A stretch of 64,000 nucleotides of DNA from Enterococcus alishanensis. Its GTDB lineage: Bacteria; Bacillota; Bacilli; Lactobacillales; Enterococcaceae. The notes beneath the pieces are model-generated. The model saw nothing but the letters and a program-made list of their open reading frames with translations, did no database searches and had not been told where the DNA came from. Location of the stretch: assembly GCF_019218635.1 (NCBI RefSeq), contig NZ_JAHUZB010000001.1, positions 124,001 through 188,000 on the forward strand, read 5' to 3'. Made by a program: the position numbers and the translations under genes. Positions 19,927 through 29,016 of the stretch are shown in pieces; the stretch's first letter is position 1, and every line of letters begins with the position of its first letter.

Positions 19927-20982
19927 ATGTCATTTTTAAATCGAAAATATGCCGATTTAGTGCCGTACACACCGGGAGAACAAGTCGATGATACTGAATT
20001 TATTAAATTAAACACCAACGAAAGTCCTTTTGAGCCGGCACCAGCAGTTAAACAAGCAGCGGTAACAGCAGCAGTAAATTTGAATCGTTACTGTGATACC
20101 AGTTGTCAATCAGTCATCAAACCATTGGCTAAACATTTTCAAGTAAAAGAAAATCAGATTTTTTTAGGTAATGGTTCTGATGAAGTTTTAGCTTATCTTT
20201 TTCAAGCCTTCACTGAAGATGGTGTAGCATTTCCAGATATTACTTACGGTTTTTATCAAATCTATGCCAATTATTATCAAACGCCCGCAACGATCATACC
20301 TCTTAATGAGGATTTTTCGATTGATTTAACAGCCTATGATGATTTAACTGGTGCAGTGATTATTACGAATCCCAATGCACCGACGGGTATTTTTTTAGCC
20401 ACAGATGAATTAGTAGCTTTTGCACAGCGCAATCCAGAACGCTTATTGATTGTTGATGAAGCTTATGTTGATTTTGGGGCAGAATCAATGACTCAATTTG
20501 TCGATCAATTGCCGAATTTGTTGGTGATTGGTACGTTTTCTAAATCTCGTCAAATGGCTGGTGCAAGACTAGGTTATGCGGTGGGTAATTCGGATTTGAT
20601 TGCGGATTTAAATAAATTAAAGTTTTCTACCAATCCCTATAATATCAATTCTATGACTCAAGCAGTGGCTGCGGCTGTCTTAAGTGAACCGGCTTATGTG
20701 GCAGAAAAAATTCAAACAATTATTGATAATCGTACAGAAACAAAAGCAGCTTTGGAAAAATTGGGCTTTGAAGTAACTGATAGCTATGGCAATTTCTTAT
20801 TTGCTAAACATCCAAATATTTCGGGCGAAGTTTTATTAAACCAATTAAAAGCCCGTAAGATATTTGTCCGCTGGTTTAATCAACCTAGAACCAAAGATTA
20901 TTTGAGAATTTCGATTGGAACAACCGAACAAATGGCAGCGTTAATAACAGCTTGTAAAGACATTTTAAAGGAAGTGGCCTGA
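19927..20982 (+). CDS. hisC: Histidinol-phosphate aminotransferase
   Basis: 351 residues, PLP fold type I. LNTNESPF near the N-terminus, VDEAYVDF, and the PLP lysine in GTFSKSRQMAGARLGYAVG are all visible. Converts imidazole-acetol phosphate to histidinol phosphate with glutamate. It begins on the base after the hisD stop codon and its last base is shared with hisB. Confidence 0.96.
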   Translation: MSFLNRKYADLVPYTPGEQVDDTEFIKLNTNESPFEPAPAVKQAAVTAAVNLNRYCDTSCQSVIKPLAKHFQVKENQIFLGNGSDEVLAYLFQAFTEDGVAFPDITYGFYQIYANYYQTPATIIPLNEDFSIDLTAYDDLTGAVIITNPNAPTGIFLATDELVAFAQRNPERLLIVDEAYVDFGAESMTQFVDQLPNLLVIGTFSKSRQMAGARLGYAVGNSDLIADLNKLKFSTNPYNINSMTQAVAAAVLSEPAYVAEKIQTIIDNRTETKAALEKLGFEVTDSYGNFLFAKHPNISGEVLLNQLKARKIFVRWFNQPRTKDYLRISIGTTEQMAALITACKDILKEVA

Positions 20983-21575
20983 TGAGAACAGCAACAGTCA
21001 AACGAGATACGACCGAAACAAAAATTCAATTAAGCTTAAATCTAGATGGCAGCGGAAAACAATCGATTGAGACTGGAGTCGGTTTTTTAAATCATATGTT
21101 GGAATTGTTTGTCCGCCATGGTCGCTTTGATTTGGAATTGATTTGTAATGGCGATACTGAAGTAGATGCGCATCACACGACTGAAGATGTGGGAATTGCG
21201 ATTGCTCGGGCTTTTTCAGATGCTTTAGGCGAACGACGTGGGATTAAACGCTACGGCAGTATGTTACTACCGATGGATGAAGCTTTAGTAATGACGGCAA
21301 TCGATATTAGTGGTCGTGGTATGGCGGTAGTCGAACTAGAAATTCCTAGTGAAAAAATTGGTTCTCAGTTTGATACCGAATTGGTAGAAGAATTTTTTAT
21401 TGCTTTTGCTAGAGAATTAGGTGCGAGTGTGCATCTCCATCAAATTGCTGGAAAAAATAGCCACCATATTGTGGAGGCGTGTTTTAAAGGTTTTGGTCGT
21501 GCGTTAGGCGAAGCAGTCGCTATCAATCAGGCAGCACCAGATGAAATTCCTTCAACTAAAGGAACAATCGTATAA
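20982..21575 (+). CDS. hisB: Imidazoleglycerol-phosphate dehydratase
   Basis: 197 residues, the monofunctional IGPD form without the phosphatase half found in enterobacteria. The manganese-binding histidine clusters DAHHTTEDVG and NSHHIVEACFK are present. The phosphatase step is supplied by the PHP-type hisK at the operon end. Confidence 0.96.
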   Translation: MRTATVKRDTTETKIQLSLNLDGSGKQSIETGVGFLNHMLELFVRHGRFDLELICNGDTEVDAHHTTEDVGIAIARAFSDALGERRGIKRYGSMLLPMDEALVMTAIDISGRGMAVVELEIPSEKIGSQFDTELVEEFFIAFARELGASVHLHQIAGKNSHHIVEACFKGFGRALGEAVAINQAAPDEIPSTKGTIV

Positions 21576-21587
21576 AGGAGGCACTAA

Positions 21588-22211
21588 ATGTTAGCAATTG
21601 TTGATTATGGCGTAGGTAATTTATTTAGTTTGTCTCGTTCGTTAGAATTTTTAGGAATTGAAAATAAAATCACACGAGATGTGGCTGAGTTTGCACAAGC
21701 TGACCGGATGATTTTGCCAGGCGTAGGTGCTTTTGGCGATGCAAAAAATAAATTGGATGAATTAAGTTTAGTTCAACCGATCTTAGATTTTGCTGCCAGT
21801 GGCAAACCCTTATTAGGAATTTGTCTAGGCATGCAATTATTATTTGAAACCAGCGAAGAATTTGGTGAGCATCAAGGATTGGGTTTGATTCCCGGTAAAA
21901 TTGTTTCTATGCGAGAGGCTTTTAATAAAGAGAAAATTGATTTAAAAGTGCCGCATATTGGTTGGAATCAACTAGATATTCAAAAAGAATCTGCATTGTT
22001 AAAAGATTTTCAACCAGGTCAACATGTCTATTATGTCCACAGCTTTCATGCAGCAGATTGCGAAGCTTCTTTAGTCGCTTCTAGCGAATATGGGATCGAG
22101 ATTCCTGGAATGGTTCAAAAGGATAATGTTTACGGCACACAATTTCATCCTGAAAAAAGTGGTGACGTCGGTCTAAATATTTTAAAAGCTTTTGCGGAGG
22201 TGTCAGCATGA
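21588..22211 (+). CDS. hisH: Imidazole glycerol phosphate synthase, glutaminase subunit
   Basis: 207 residues, class I glutamine amidotransferase. Catalytic Cys in LLGICLGMQLLF, and His/Glu in GTQFHPEKSG. It passes ammonia to HisF, encoded two genes downstream. Overlaps hisA by four bases. Confidence 0.96.
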   Translation: MLAIVDYGVGNLFSLSRSLEFLGIENKITRDVAEFAQADRMILPGVGAFGDAKNKLDELSLVQPILDFAASGKPLLGICLGMQLLFETSEEFGEHQGLGLIPGKIVSMREAFNKEKIDLKVPHIGWNQLDIQKESALLKDFQPGQHVYYVHSFHAADCEASLVASSEYGIEIPGMVQKDNVYGTQFHPEKSGDVGLNILKAFAEVSA

Positions 22212-22930
22212 AAATTTTCCCAGCGATTGATTTATTAGATAAAAAAGTGGTCCGTTTATATCAAGGGGACTACGAGCAACAGGAAATTTTCGGCGATGAT
22301 CCGGTAGCTTTTGCCAAAGGTTTTGAAGCAAAGGGCGCAGAGTATTTACATTTAGTGGATTTAGATGGTGCCAAGGCCGGAAATCTCCATTACTTTGATA
22401 TTGCCCAACAAATTGCTGAACAAACCAATTTATTTGTTGAAGTTGGCGGCGGTATTCGGGATGAAGAAACCATCAAAAATTGTTTAGCAGCCGGTGTGGA
22501 TCGGGTGATTTTAGGTACGATTGCTCAGAAACAACCTGATTTTGCTAAAGCAATGGTGGAAAAATATCAAGAAAAAATTGCGATCGGTGTCGATGCCAAA
22601 GATGGTCAAGTTGCAGTTGAGGGTTGGCTGGAAAAAACGGATGCAGAAGCTTTTGCTTTTTGTGAAGAAGTCGTCAGTTGGGGAACAAAAACAATTATCT
22701 TTACGGAAATTTCCCGCGATGGTACTGGAGAAGGTTTGAACATTCCTTTATATCAAAAACTAAATCAATTAAATTGTGAAATTGTGGCATCTGGTGGTGT
22801 AGCAAGCTTAGCTGATATTACCGCGCTAAAAGAGATCGGTGTCAGCAGCTGTATCGTCGGTAAAGCATTATACAGTGGTAGCTTGGATTTGATCGATGTG
22901 TTAAACGCTGCAAAGGAGGACGTAAAATGA
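22208..22930 (+). CDS. hisA: ProFAR isomerase
   Basis: 240-residue (beta/alpha)8 barrel. FPAIDLLDKKVVRLYQGDY carries the catalytic Asp8 and the segment FTEISRDGTGEG the second catalytic Asp; phosphate-binding loops VGGGIRDE and ASGGVASL are intact. The paralogue hisF follows with a four-base overlap. Confidence 0.96.
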   Translation: MKIFPAIDLLDKKVVRLYQGDYEQQEIFGDDPVAFAKGFEAKGAEYLHLVDLDGAKAGNLHYFDIAQQIAEQTNLFVEVGGGIRDEETIKNCLAAGVDRVILGTIAQKQPDFAKAMVEKYQEKIAIGVDAKDGQVAVEGWLEKTDAEAFAFCEEVVSWGTKTIIFTEISRDGTGEGLNIPLYQKLNQLNCEIVASGGVASLADITALKEIGVSSCIVGKALYSGSLDLIDVLNAAKEDVK

Positions 22931-23685
22931 TTGCTAAAAGAATTATTCCTTGCTTAGATGTGCGGGACGGTCGAGTAGTCAAAGGCGTCAATTTTGCTGG
23001 CTTAAAAGATGTGAATGATCCAGTTACTTTGGCAAAGTTTTACAATCAACAAGGCGCAGATGAGCTGGTTTTTTATGATATTACGGCGTCATTTGAAGAA
23101 CGGGAATTATTTACCGATATTTTGCAAGGAGTCGCCTCTGAAGTATTTATTCCGTTGACTGTCGGTGGTGGGATTAATACGTTAGCTGATTTTGAACGAG
23201 TATTAAATTCCGGTGCAGATAAAGTTTCGGTTAATTCTGGCGCGATTAAACGACCGGAATTAATACAAGAAGGCGCTCAGCGTTATGGTAGCCAATGTGT
23301 CGTTTTGTCGATTGATATTAAGAGAGTTGGCGACAGCTGGCATGTCTTTGCTAAAGGTGGTCGTGAAGACACTGGAATGGATGCGTTAGAATGGATTAAA
23401 AAAGGAGAAGCTTTAGGCGCCGGTGAACTAGTAGTCAATAGTATTGACACTGATGGTGCGAAGAGTGGTTTTGATTTGCCATTACTGACCGCTATTAGTG
23501 AAATATCTAGTCTACCAATTGTAGCTTCTGGTGGTGCTGGCAATGCTGAAGATTTTGTGGAATTGTTTCAGTTAGACAAGATTGAAGCCGGCTTGGCCGC
23601 TTCGATTTTCCATTTTGGCGAAGTAAAGATTCCTGATTTGAAGGAATCTTTAGCTAAAAAACAAATTCCCGTACGAATTATTTAA
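22927..23685 (+). CDS. hisF: Imidazole glycerol phosphate synthase, cyclase subunit
   Basis: 252-residue (beta/alpha)8 barrel. IIPCLDVRDGRVVKGVNF (catalytic Asp11) and NSIDTDGAKSGFD (catalytic Asp near 130) are present, as are phosphate loops VGGGI and ASGGAG. It forms the HisHF complex producing IGP and AICAR. Confidence 0.97.
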   Translation: MIAKRIIPCLDVRDGRVVKGVNFAGLKDVNDPVTLAKFYNQQGADELVFYDITASFEERELFTDILQGVASEVFIPLTVGGGINTLADFERVLNSGADKVSVNSGAIKRPELIQEGAQRYGSQCVVLSIDIKRVGDSWHVFAKGGREDTGMDALEWIKKGEALGAGELVVNSIDTDGAKSGFDLPLLTAISEISSLPIVASGGAGNAEDFVELFQLDKIEAGLAASIFHFGEVKIPDLKESLAKKQIPVRII

Positions 23686-23697
23686 GGAGAGACAAAT

Positions 23698-24330
23698 ATG
23701 GCAGAGTTAAAATTTAATCACCACGGTTTGATTCCCGTGGTTGTACAGGATTATTATACCCATGAAGTGTTGACTTTGGCTTATATGAATCAAGAAAGCT
23801 ATCAATTAACGCTAAAAGACAAGTCGATGACTTATTACTCTCGTTCCAGAAAAGAACTATGGCGTAAAGGAGAAACTAGTGGTAACTATCAACATTTGGT
23901 TTCTTTGACTTTAGACTGTGATCAAGATGCTTTAGTGGCACAGGTTAAAAAAGATGGTCCGGCTTGTCATACTGGTGCAGAAAGTTGCTTCAATGAAAGT
24001 TTATATGGAGAAAAATCCGGTGACCAATTAGCTGATTTATTTGCTTTATTAAAAGATCGCAAAGAAAATCCTAAAGAAGGTAGTTACACAACTTATTTAT
24101 TTGATAAAGGAATTGAAAAAATTCTCAAAAAAATCGGTGAAGAGTCAACTGAAGTGGTGATTGGTGCCATGAAAGCTGATACTGAAGAAACTATTTATGA
24201 AAGTGCCGATTTAATTTATCATCTACTTGTTTTGTTGGCGGAAACTGGGATAGAATTGAATCAAGTCAAAGATGAATTGGCGAATCGTCATGTTGTTGAC
24301 AAAAAAAACAAACAAGAAACCATGAAATAA
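23698..24330 (+). CDS. hisIE: Bifunctional phosphoribosyl-AMP cyclohydrolase / phosphoribosyl-ATP pyrophosphatase
   Basis: 210 residues. N-terminal HisI (about 1-105) with the zinc/catalytic segments SRSRKELWRKGETSGN, LDCDQDAL and ACHTGAESCF; C-terminal HisE (about 110-210), an all-alpha MazG-like domain with KIGEESTEVVIGAMK and ESADLIYHLLVLL. Steps two and three of the pathway on one chain. Confidence 0.96.
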   Translation: MAELKFNHHGLIPVVVQDYYTHEVLTLAYMNQESYQLTLKDKSMTYYSRSRKELWRKGETSGNYQHLVSLTLDCDQDALVAQVKKDGPACHTGAESCFNESLYGEKSGDQLADLFALLKDRKENPKEGSYTTYLFDKGIEKILKKIGEESTEVVIGAMKADTEETIYESADLIYHLLVLLAETGIELNQVKDELANRHVVDKKNKQETMK

Positions 24331-24346
24331 AAAAGGATGGTGCCGG

Positions 24347-25171
24347 ATGTTTATTTCGAATGCCCATACTCACTGTACTTGGTGTGATGGAAAAAATACC
24401 CTCACTGAAATGGCCCAAGCAGCGATCGACTTAGGTTTTACTGATTTAGGTTTTACTTCCCACTCATATGCTCCTTTTGATCCAAGTTGTTTAGGAGTTG
24501 AAGATGAGTTCGGTTATCAAAAAGCCATCGCTGAAGTCCAGGATAAATTTGCGGGTCAGATTCAATTAAGCACAGGGATTGAACAAGATTATTATAGTCC
24601 AGCGATTTTGCAAAATTATGATTATACGATCGGTTCAGTTCATTATTTTCCGCCGCAAGATGGTATTTTTCGCAGTGTTGATGAATCACCAGAAAGCTTG
24701 GCTGAAACTTTGCAAACTTTTTATCAGGGTGATGCCTACAAAATGATTCAAGATTTTTATAACAATGTAGTGAAGCACATTAGCAAAAATCAAAATAAAA
24801 TTGTGGGACATTTTGATTTAATCACTAAATTCAACGAAAAGAATCCATGGTTTGATGCAACTTCTGAGGAATATCAAAAAATTGCCAGTACTGCTTTAAA
24901 TCAAGTGATTGATGTGATTCAAACCTATGATGGCTTGGTAGAGGTTAACACTGGTGCGATTTCTCGTAACTGGCGTAGTGGTCCTTATCCGCAAGATTTT
25001 CTAATGAAAATTTTACTAGATCGCAAAGTGCCGATTATTATTACGAGTGATTCTCATGCGACTGATACGTTAACTTGTTTCTTTCCAGAAACAAAGCAGA
25101 TTTTAGCAGATATCGGCTTTAAAGAAAGCTATCAATTAAAAGACGGTATTTTCCAACCGATTGCTTTTTAG
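24347..25171 (+). CDS. hisK: Histidinol-phosphatase, PHP family
   Basis: 274 residues of the PHP metallophosphatase family (HisJ/HisK type). Metal ligands are visible in NAHTHCTWCDG, GFTSHSY, GSVHYF, GHFDLI and SDSHATDT. It supplies the phosphatase step missing from the monofunctional HisB and completes the pathway. It is the last gene of the operon; the glyQS promoter begins four bases after its stop codon and no intrinsic terminator is visible between them. Confidence 0.92.
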   Translation: MFISNAHTHCTWCDGKNTLTEMAQAAIDLGFTDLGFTSHSYAPFDPSCLGVEDEFGYQKAIAEVQDKFAGQIQLSTGIEQDYYSPAILQNYDYTIGSVHYFPPQDGIFRSVDESPESLAETLQTFYQGDAYKMIQDFYNNVVKHISKNQNKIVGHFDLITKFNEKNPWFDATSEEYQKIASTALNQVIDVIQTYDGLVEVNTGAISRNWRSGPYPQDFLMKILLDRKVPIIITSDSHATDTLTCFFPETKQILADIGFKESYQLKDGIFQPIAF

Positions 25172-25174
25172 CGA

Positions 25175-25203
25175 TTGACAAAAAATAGCCAAACCGCTAT
25201 GAT
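25175..25203 (+). promoter_or_regulatory. Sigma-A promoter of glyQS
   Basis: Consensus TTGACA (25175-25180), 17-base spacer, TATGAT (25198-25203); directs transcription into the T-box leader. Confidence 0.85.
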
Positions 25204-25209
25204 AAATAC

Positions 25210-25408
25210 AATTAAATCGTGCGTTGAGCAAAAAAAGAATAGAGTTTAATCTTTTAAGCGAGTCTGGAAAAGTGGAAGCCAGATAAGAAAACTTTTTGTC
25301 GCAGGCATTTGTGAGCACAACTTTAAAAGCTGCCAAGATTTTTCTTGGAAGTAGGGTGGAACCGCGTTGATACGTCCCTATGTCGTCGAGACATAGGGAC
25401 TTTTTGTT
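25210..25408 (+). promoter_or_regulatory. T-box riboswitch, tRNA-Gly responsive
   Basis: The canonical T-box AGGGTGGAACCGCG is at 25353-25366, followed by an 11-bp terminator (25374-25384 with 25390-25400) and five T. The likely specifier is GGC at 25304-25306, followed by the usual purine. The TGGA in the T-box bulge is complementary to a tRNA end UCCA, and U at position 73 is usual for tRNA-Gly. Uncharged tRNA-Gly should stabilise the antiterminator and turn on glyQS. Confidence 0.93.
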
Positions 25409-25428
25409 GTTTTAGAAGGAGGAAAAAC

Positions 25429-26319
25429 ATGAGTAAACTAACAGTACAAGAAATGATTTTAACTTTGCAAAAATTTTGGTCAGACAATGGCTGTCTATTG
25501 ATGCAAGCTTACGACACTGAAAAAGGTGCGGGAACCATGAGTCCCTATACTTTTTTACGGGCAATTGGACCAGAACCTTGGAATGCCGCGTACGTAGAAC
25601 CATCTCGTCGTCCAGCAGATGGACGTTACGGTGAAAATCCCAATCGTTTATACCAACATCATCAATTTCAAGTGGTGATGAAGCCTTCACCAAAAAATAT
25701 TCAAGAACTTTATTTGGATAGCCTGCGTTTACTTGGGATTGATCCTTTAGAGCATGATATTCGTTTTGTTGAAGACAACTGGGAAAATCCTTCGATGGGT
25801 TGTGCCGGTGTTGGTTGGGAAGTTTGGTTAGATGGTATGGAAATTACCCAATTTACTTATTTCCAACAAGTTGGTGGACTACCTTGTCATCCAGTCACTT
25901 CAGAAATTACTTACGGTATTGAACGCTTGGCTTCATATATCCAAGAAGTTGAAAGTGTTTATGATTTGATTTGGTCAAATGATGTGAAATACGGTGAAAT
26001 CTTCAAACAACCTGAATATGAACATTCAAAATATTCTTTTGAAGAAAGCAATCAAGAAATGTTGCTAGAAAACTTTGATAAATTTGAAAAAGAAGCAAAA
26101 CGTTGTATTGATGAAGATTTGGTTCATCCAGCTTATGATTATATTTTAAAATGTAGCCACACTTTTAACTTATTAGACGCTCGGGGCGCTGTTTCTGTAA
26201 CTGAACGAGCTGGTTACTTGGCCCGTATCAGAAATATGGCGAAGTCGGTCGCTAAAATTTTCGTTGCAGAACGAGAAAAACTAGGATTCCCATTATTAAA
26301 TCATCAGGAGGTCAAATAA
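25429..26319 (+). CDS. glyQ: Glycyl-tRNA synthetase alpha subunit
   Basis: 296 residues from ATG 25429 with AGAAGGAGG upstream. The same frame stays open back into the T-box, but that extension (from 25345) contains the terminator hairpin and is not coding. Class II aminoacyl-tRNA synthetase core: motif-like segments [21 protein letters not shown] and [13 protein letters not shown]. Forms the alpha2beta2 enzyme with GlyS, whose gene starts one base after this one. Confidence 0.97.
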   Translation: MSKLTVQEMILTLQKFWSDNGCLLMQAYDTEKGAGTMSPYTFLRAIGPEPWNAAYVEPSRRPADGRYGENPNRLYQHHQFQVVMKPSPKNIQELYLDSLRLLGIDPLEHDIRFVEDNWENPSMGCAGVGWEVWLDGMEITQFTYFQQVGGLPCHPVTSEITYGIERLASYIQEVESVYDLIWSNDVKYGEIFKQPEYEHSKYSFEESNQEMLLENFDKFEKEAKRCIDEDLVHPAYDYILKCSHTFNLLDARGAVSVTERAGYLARIRNMAKSVAKIFVAEREKLGFPLLNHQEVK

Positions 26320-26320
26320 A

Positions 26321-28396
26321 ATGGCGAAAAACTTACTATTAGAAATTGGATTAGAAGAAATGCCGGCTCACGTTGTTTGGCCTGCTATTAAGCAATTTCA
26401 AACCAAAGTGGCAAAATTTTTAGAAGAGCACAGTCTAACTTATGACACAATTGAAACTTTTTCGACGCCACGTCGTTTGGCTGTCAGAGTCACGAACATT
26501 CCTGACCGGCAAGAAGATGTGCAAGAAGAAGTGAAAGGACCCGCTAAAAAAATCGCTCAAGATGCTGAGGGTAATTGGAGTAAAGCAGCAGAAGGTTTTG
26601 TCCGCGGACAAGGTCTGACGACTGATGCGATTACTTTTAGAGAAATCAAAGGGGTAGAATATGTTTACGTGACCAAATATATTCACGGTAAAGAAAGTAA
26701 AGAAGTCTTGGCTGATTTGGTCGAAGTTATTAAAAGTTTGACTTTCCCAACGATGATGCATTGGGGAACTACTGAATTTGAATACATTCGTCCTATTCAC
26801 TGGATTGTCGCTTTATTAAATGATGAAGTGATTGAGATGGAGTTACTTGATGTAACATCTGGACGCACCACTGAAGGCCATCGTTTCTTAGGTGACAGCG
26901 TGGAATTGGCTAATGCTAATGAATATGAAGAAAAATTAGCAGAACAATTTGTAATTGCTGACGGACAAAAACGTCAAGCGGTGATTGTGGCGCAAATCGA
27001 AGAGTTAGCTGCAGAAAATAAATGGACATTGGATTTAGATGCTGGTTTATTAGAAGAAGTCACCAATTTGGTGGAGTATCCAACGGCTTTTGTGGGGGAT
27101 TTTGAAGAGCGTTTCTTATCAATTCCCGAAGAAGTGCTGGTAACTTCTATGAAGGAACACCAACGCTATTTTGAAGTTCGTAATGAAGCCGGTCAACTAT
27201 TACCACATTTTATTTCAGTTCGTAACGGTAACAATGTGAAATTAGACAATGTCATAAAAGGTAATCAAAAAGTCTTAACCGCTCGTTTAGAAGATGGTGA
27301 ATTTTTCTATCAAGAAGATAAGAAATTAACGATTGATCAATTGGTAGAAAAATTAAAAAATGTGACTTTCCACGAAAAAATCGGTAGTATTTATGAAAAA
27401 ATGCAACGGGTGACTGTAATTGCGCAAATTATTGGCAAACAAGTTGGTTTATCTGAAACTGAATTAACTGACTTAAAACGAGCGTCTGGCATTTACAAAT
27501 TTGATTTAGTCACGAATATGGTGGGAGAATTTCCAGAATTACAAGGCATCATGGGAGAAAAATATGCTTTGTTACAAGGCGAAAATCCTGCTGTGGCACA
27601 AGCTATTCGAGAACATTATTTACCAATTTCTGCTGAAGGTGCCTTGCCAGAATCAAATATTGGGGCAGTTTTAGCGATTGCCGATAAGTTAGATTCTGTC
27701 TTGAGTTTCTTTGCAGTTGGGATGATTCCAAGTGGCTCAAATGATCCTTACGCGTTACGTCGTCAAACATATGGGATCGTCCGCATCATTGAAGATAAAA
27801 GTTGGACTTTTCCATTTGGTCAACTACAAGGCGCTGTGGTGGATGCGATTAATGCAGATGAAGGCTTATTCGGGATTCACTTTAACAAAGATCAAAAAGA
27901 ATTGATCGATTTCTTTAAAGGTCGTTTACGTCAACGACTACAATTAGAAAATATTCGTCATGATGTTATTGATGCTGTGGTGGATTCTAATCAAGATGAT
28001 TTCACTCGAATTTTTGACATTGCGCAAATTTTTAGCCAACATACTAAAGATGAATTCTTCAAAGAAGCGATGGAAGCTTTGACCCGTGTCATTAATTTAA
28101 CGAAGAAAACCGATCAGCCTTTAACAGGAAAAATTGATCCAAGTCTCTTTGAAAATGATAGTGAACGTGAGTTGTACGCAGCGATCAAAGAAGTGGAAGA
28201 TGAATTTGGTAACCAAAATATGGCTGAAAATTATCAGACCTTGATTGGTTTACGACCAGTAATCGAACGTTATTTCAATGACACTATGGTAATGGTAGAA
28301 GATGAAAAAGTTCGTAATAATCGTCTACTACAATTAAGTAAAATCGCTGATATGGCAAAAGCACTAGCTAGTATCGAAAAAATCATTACTAAATAA
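26321..28396 (+). CDS. glyS: Glycyl-tRNA synthetase beta subunit
   Basis: 691 residues, full family length. Begins [16 protein letters not shown]; contains an HD-like central segment and a C-terminal DALR-type anticodon-binding region. The beta subunit provides tRNA recognition for the heterotetramer. Shine-Dalgarno AGGAGG lies in the glyQ end. Confidence 0.97.
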   Translation: MAKNLLLEIGLEEMPAHVVWPAIKQFQTKVAKFLEEHSLTYDTIETFSTPRRLAVRVTNIPDRQEDVQEEVKGPAKKIAQDAEGNWSKAAEGFVRGQGLTTDAITFREIKGVEYVYVTKYIHGKESKEVLADLVEVIKSLTFPTMMHWGTTEFEYIRPIHWIVALLNDEVIEMELLDVTSGRTTEGHRFLGDSVELANANEYEEKLAEQFVIADGQKRQAVIVAQIEELAAENKWTLDLDAGLLEEVTNLVEYPTAFVGDFEERFLSIPEEVLVTSMKEHQRYFEVRNEAGQLLPHFISVRNGNNVKLDNVIKGNQKVLTARLEDGEFFYQEDKKLTIDQLVEKLKNVTFHEKIGSIYEKMQRVTVIAQIIGKQVGLSETELTDLKRASGIYKFDLVTNMVGEFPELQGIMGEKYALLQGENPAVAQAIREHYLPISAEGALPESNIGAVLAIADKLDSVLSFFAVGMIPSGSNDPYALRRQTYGIVRIIEDKSWTFPFGQLQGAVVDAINADEGLFGIHFNKDQKELIDFFKGRLRQRLQLENIRHDVIDAVVDSNQDDFTRIFDIAQIFSQHTKDEFFKEAMEALTRVINLTKKTDQPLTGKIDPSLFENDSERELYAAIKEVEDEFGNQNMAENYQTLIGLRPVIERYFNDTMVMVEDEKVRNNRLLQLSKIADMAKALASIEKIITK

Positions 28397-28403
28397 AATT
28401 GAC

Positions 28404-28474
28404 TGTCAAACTGCTTTGACAATCTCTTATTTAGTTGAAAAAGATTCTTATTAAGCTGTCAAAAAACTTTGACA
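28404..28474. promoter_or_regulatory. Pair of identical inverted repeats upstream of an XRE regulator gene
   Basis: TGTCAAA-N4-TTTGACA occurs at 28404-28421 and again at 28457-28474. Arms are identical and perfect; centres are 53 bases apart, close to five helical turns. No T-run follows either, so they are not terminators. They are likely operators for the regulator encoded at 28546. Confidence 0.6.
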
Positions 28475-28545
28475 AAGCTTGATGTACAAGACTTTTGGCT
28501 GAATAGTTTGAAAATCTTGATTAAAGTATATGTAAGGAGCGAGAC

Positions 28546-28974
28546 ATGGAACTTCATGAAAAACTAAAGCAGCATCGAAAAAATATTGGCTTGACCCAAG
28601 AAGCAATTGCTGAAAAATTAAAGGTTTCCCGTCAAACTATTTCTAACTGGGAAACCGGAAAGAGTCTGCCAGATATTTATAGCCTTGTTACTTTAAGCGA
28701 AGTTTATGACTTGTCCTTAGATGAATTAATCAAGGGGGACGTTCAAGTGATGAACAGTATTAAAACAGAAAAACGTAGCAATAAGGCGCAGATGAAATTT
28801 TTATTATTTGGTATTTTAGGGGTCATCTTAATTATTGGAAACTATTTAATCGGTAGTAATTACAATAGCCATTTAGCTGATTTTGTTAATGGCATGGGTT
28901 ATGGTATGACTGCCGCTGCAATAGTTTCAATGGCGGTGATTCGCATCATTGCTAAAAAAGCCAAAAATAAATAA
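28546..28974 (+). CDS. XRE-family regulator with C-terminal membrane domain
   Basis: 142 residues. HTH_3 domain at about 4-60 (GLTQEAIAEKLKVSRQTISNW), linker, then two hydrophobic segments (about 82-104 and 112-133) and a lysine-rich end. Membrane-tethered XRE proteins of this layout are common in Firmicutes, often regulating themselves and a neighbouring gene. The Shine-Dalgarno is AAGGAG. Two identical inverted repeats upstream are probable binding sites. The inducing signal is unknown. Confidence 0.85.
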   Translation: MELHEKLKQHRKNIGLTQEAIAEKLKVSRQTISNWETGKSLPDIYSLVTLSEVYDLSLDELIKGDVQVMNSIKTEKRSNKAQMKFLLFGILGVILIIGNYLIGSNYNSHLADFVNGMGYGMTAAAIVSMAVIRIIAKKAKNK

Positions 28975-28980
28975 ACGAAA

Positions 28981-29008
28981 GGTCCGGCAAATTAAATTTT
29001 GCCGGACC
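28981..29008. terminator. Bidirectional terminator
   Basis: 11-bp perfect stem GGTCCGGCAAA/TTTGCCGGACC with a six-base loop between the convergent XRE and AEC genes. Confidence 0.88.
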
Positions 29009-29016
29009 TTTATCTT

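Noticed and set aside
25345-25428. N-terminal extension of GlyQ
   Set aside because: The frame is open but covers the T-box antiterminator and terminator; the family start and Shine-Dalgarno place the start at 25429.
26435-26800. 121-codon minus-strand frame inside glyS
   Set aside because: Lies wholly within the conserved glyS gene, no Shine-Dalgarno and no recognisable protein; shadow of the coding strand.
28404-28474. Hairpins after glyS as terminators
   Set aside because: Neither has a T-run and the two are identical, which fits operators better.
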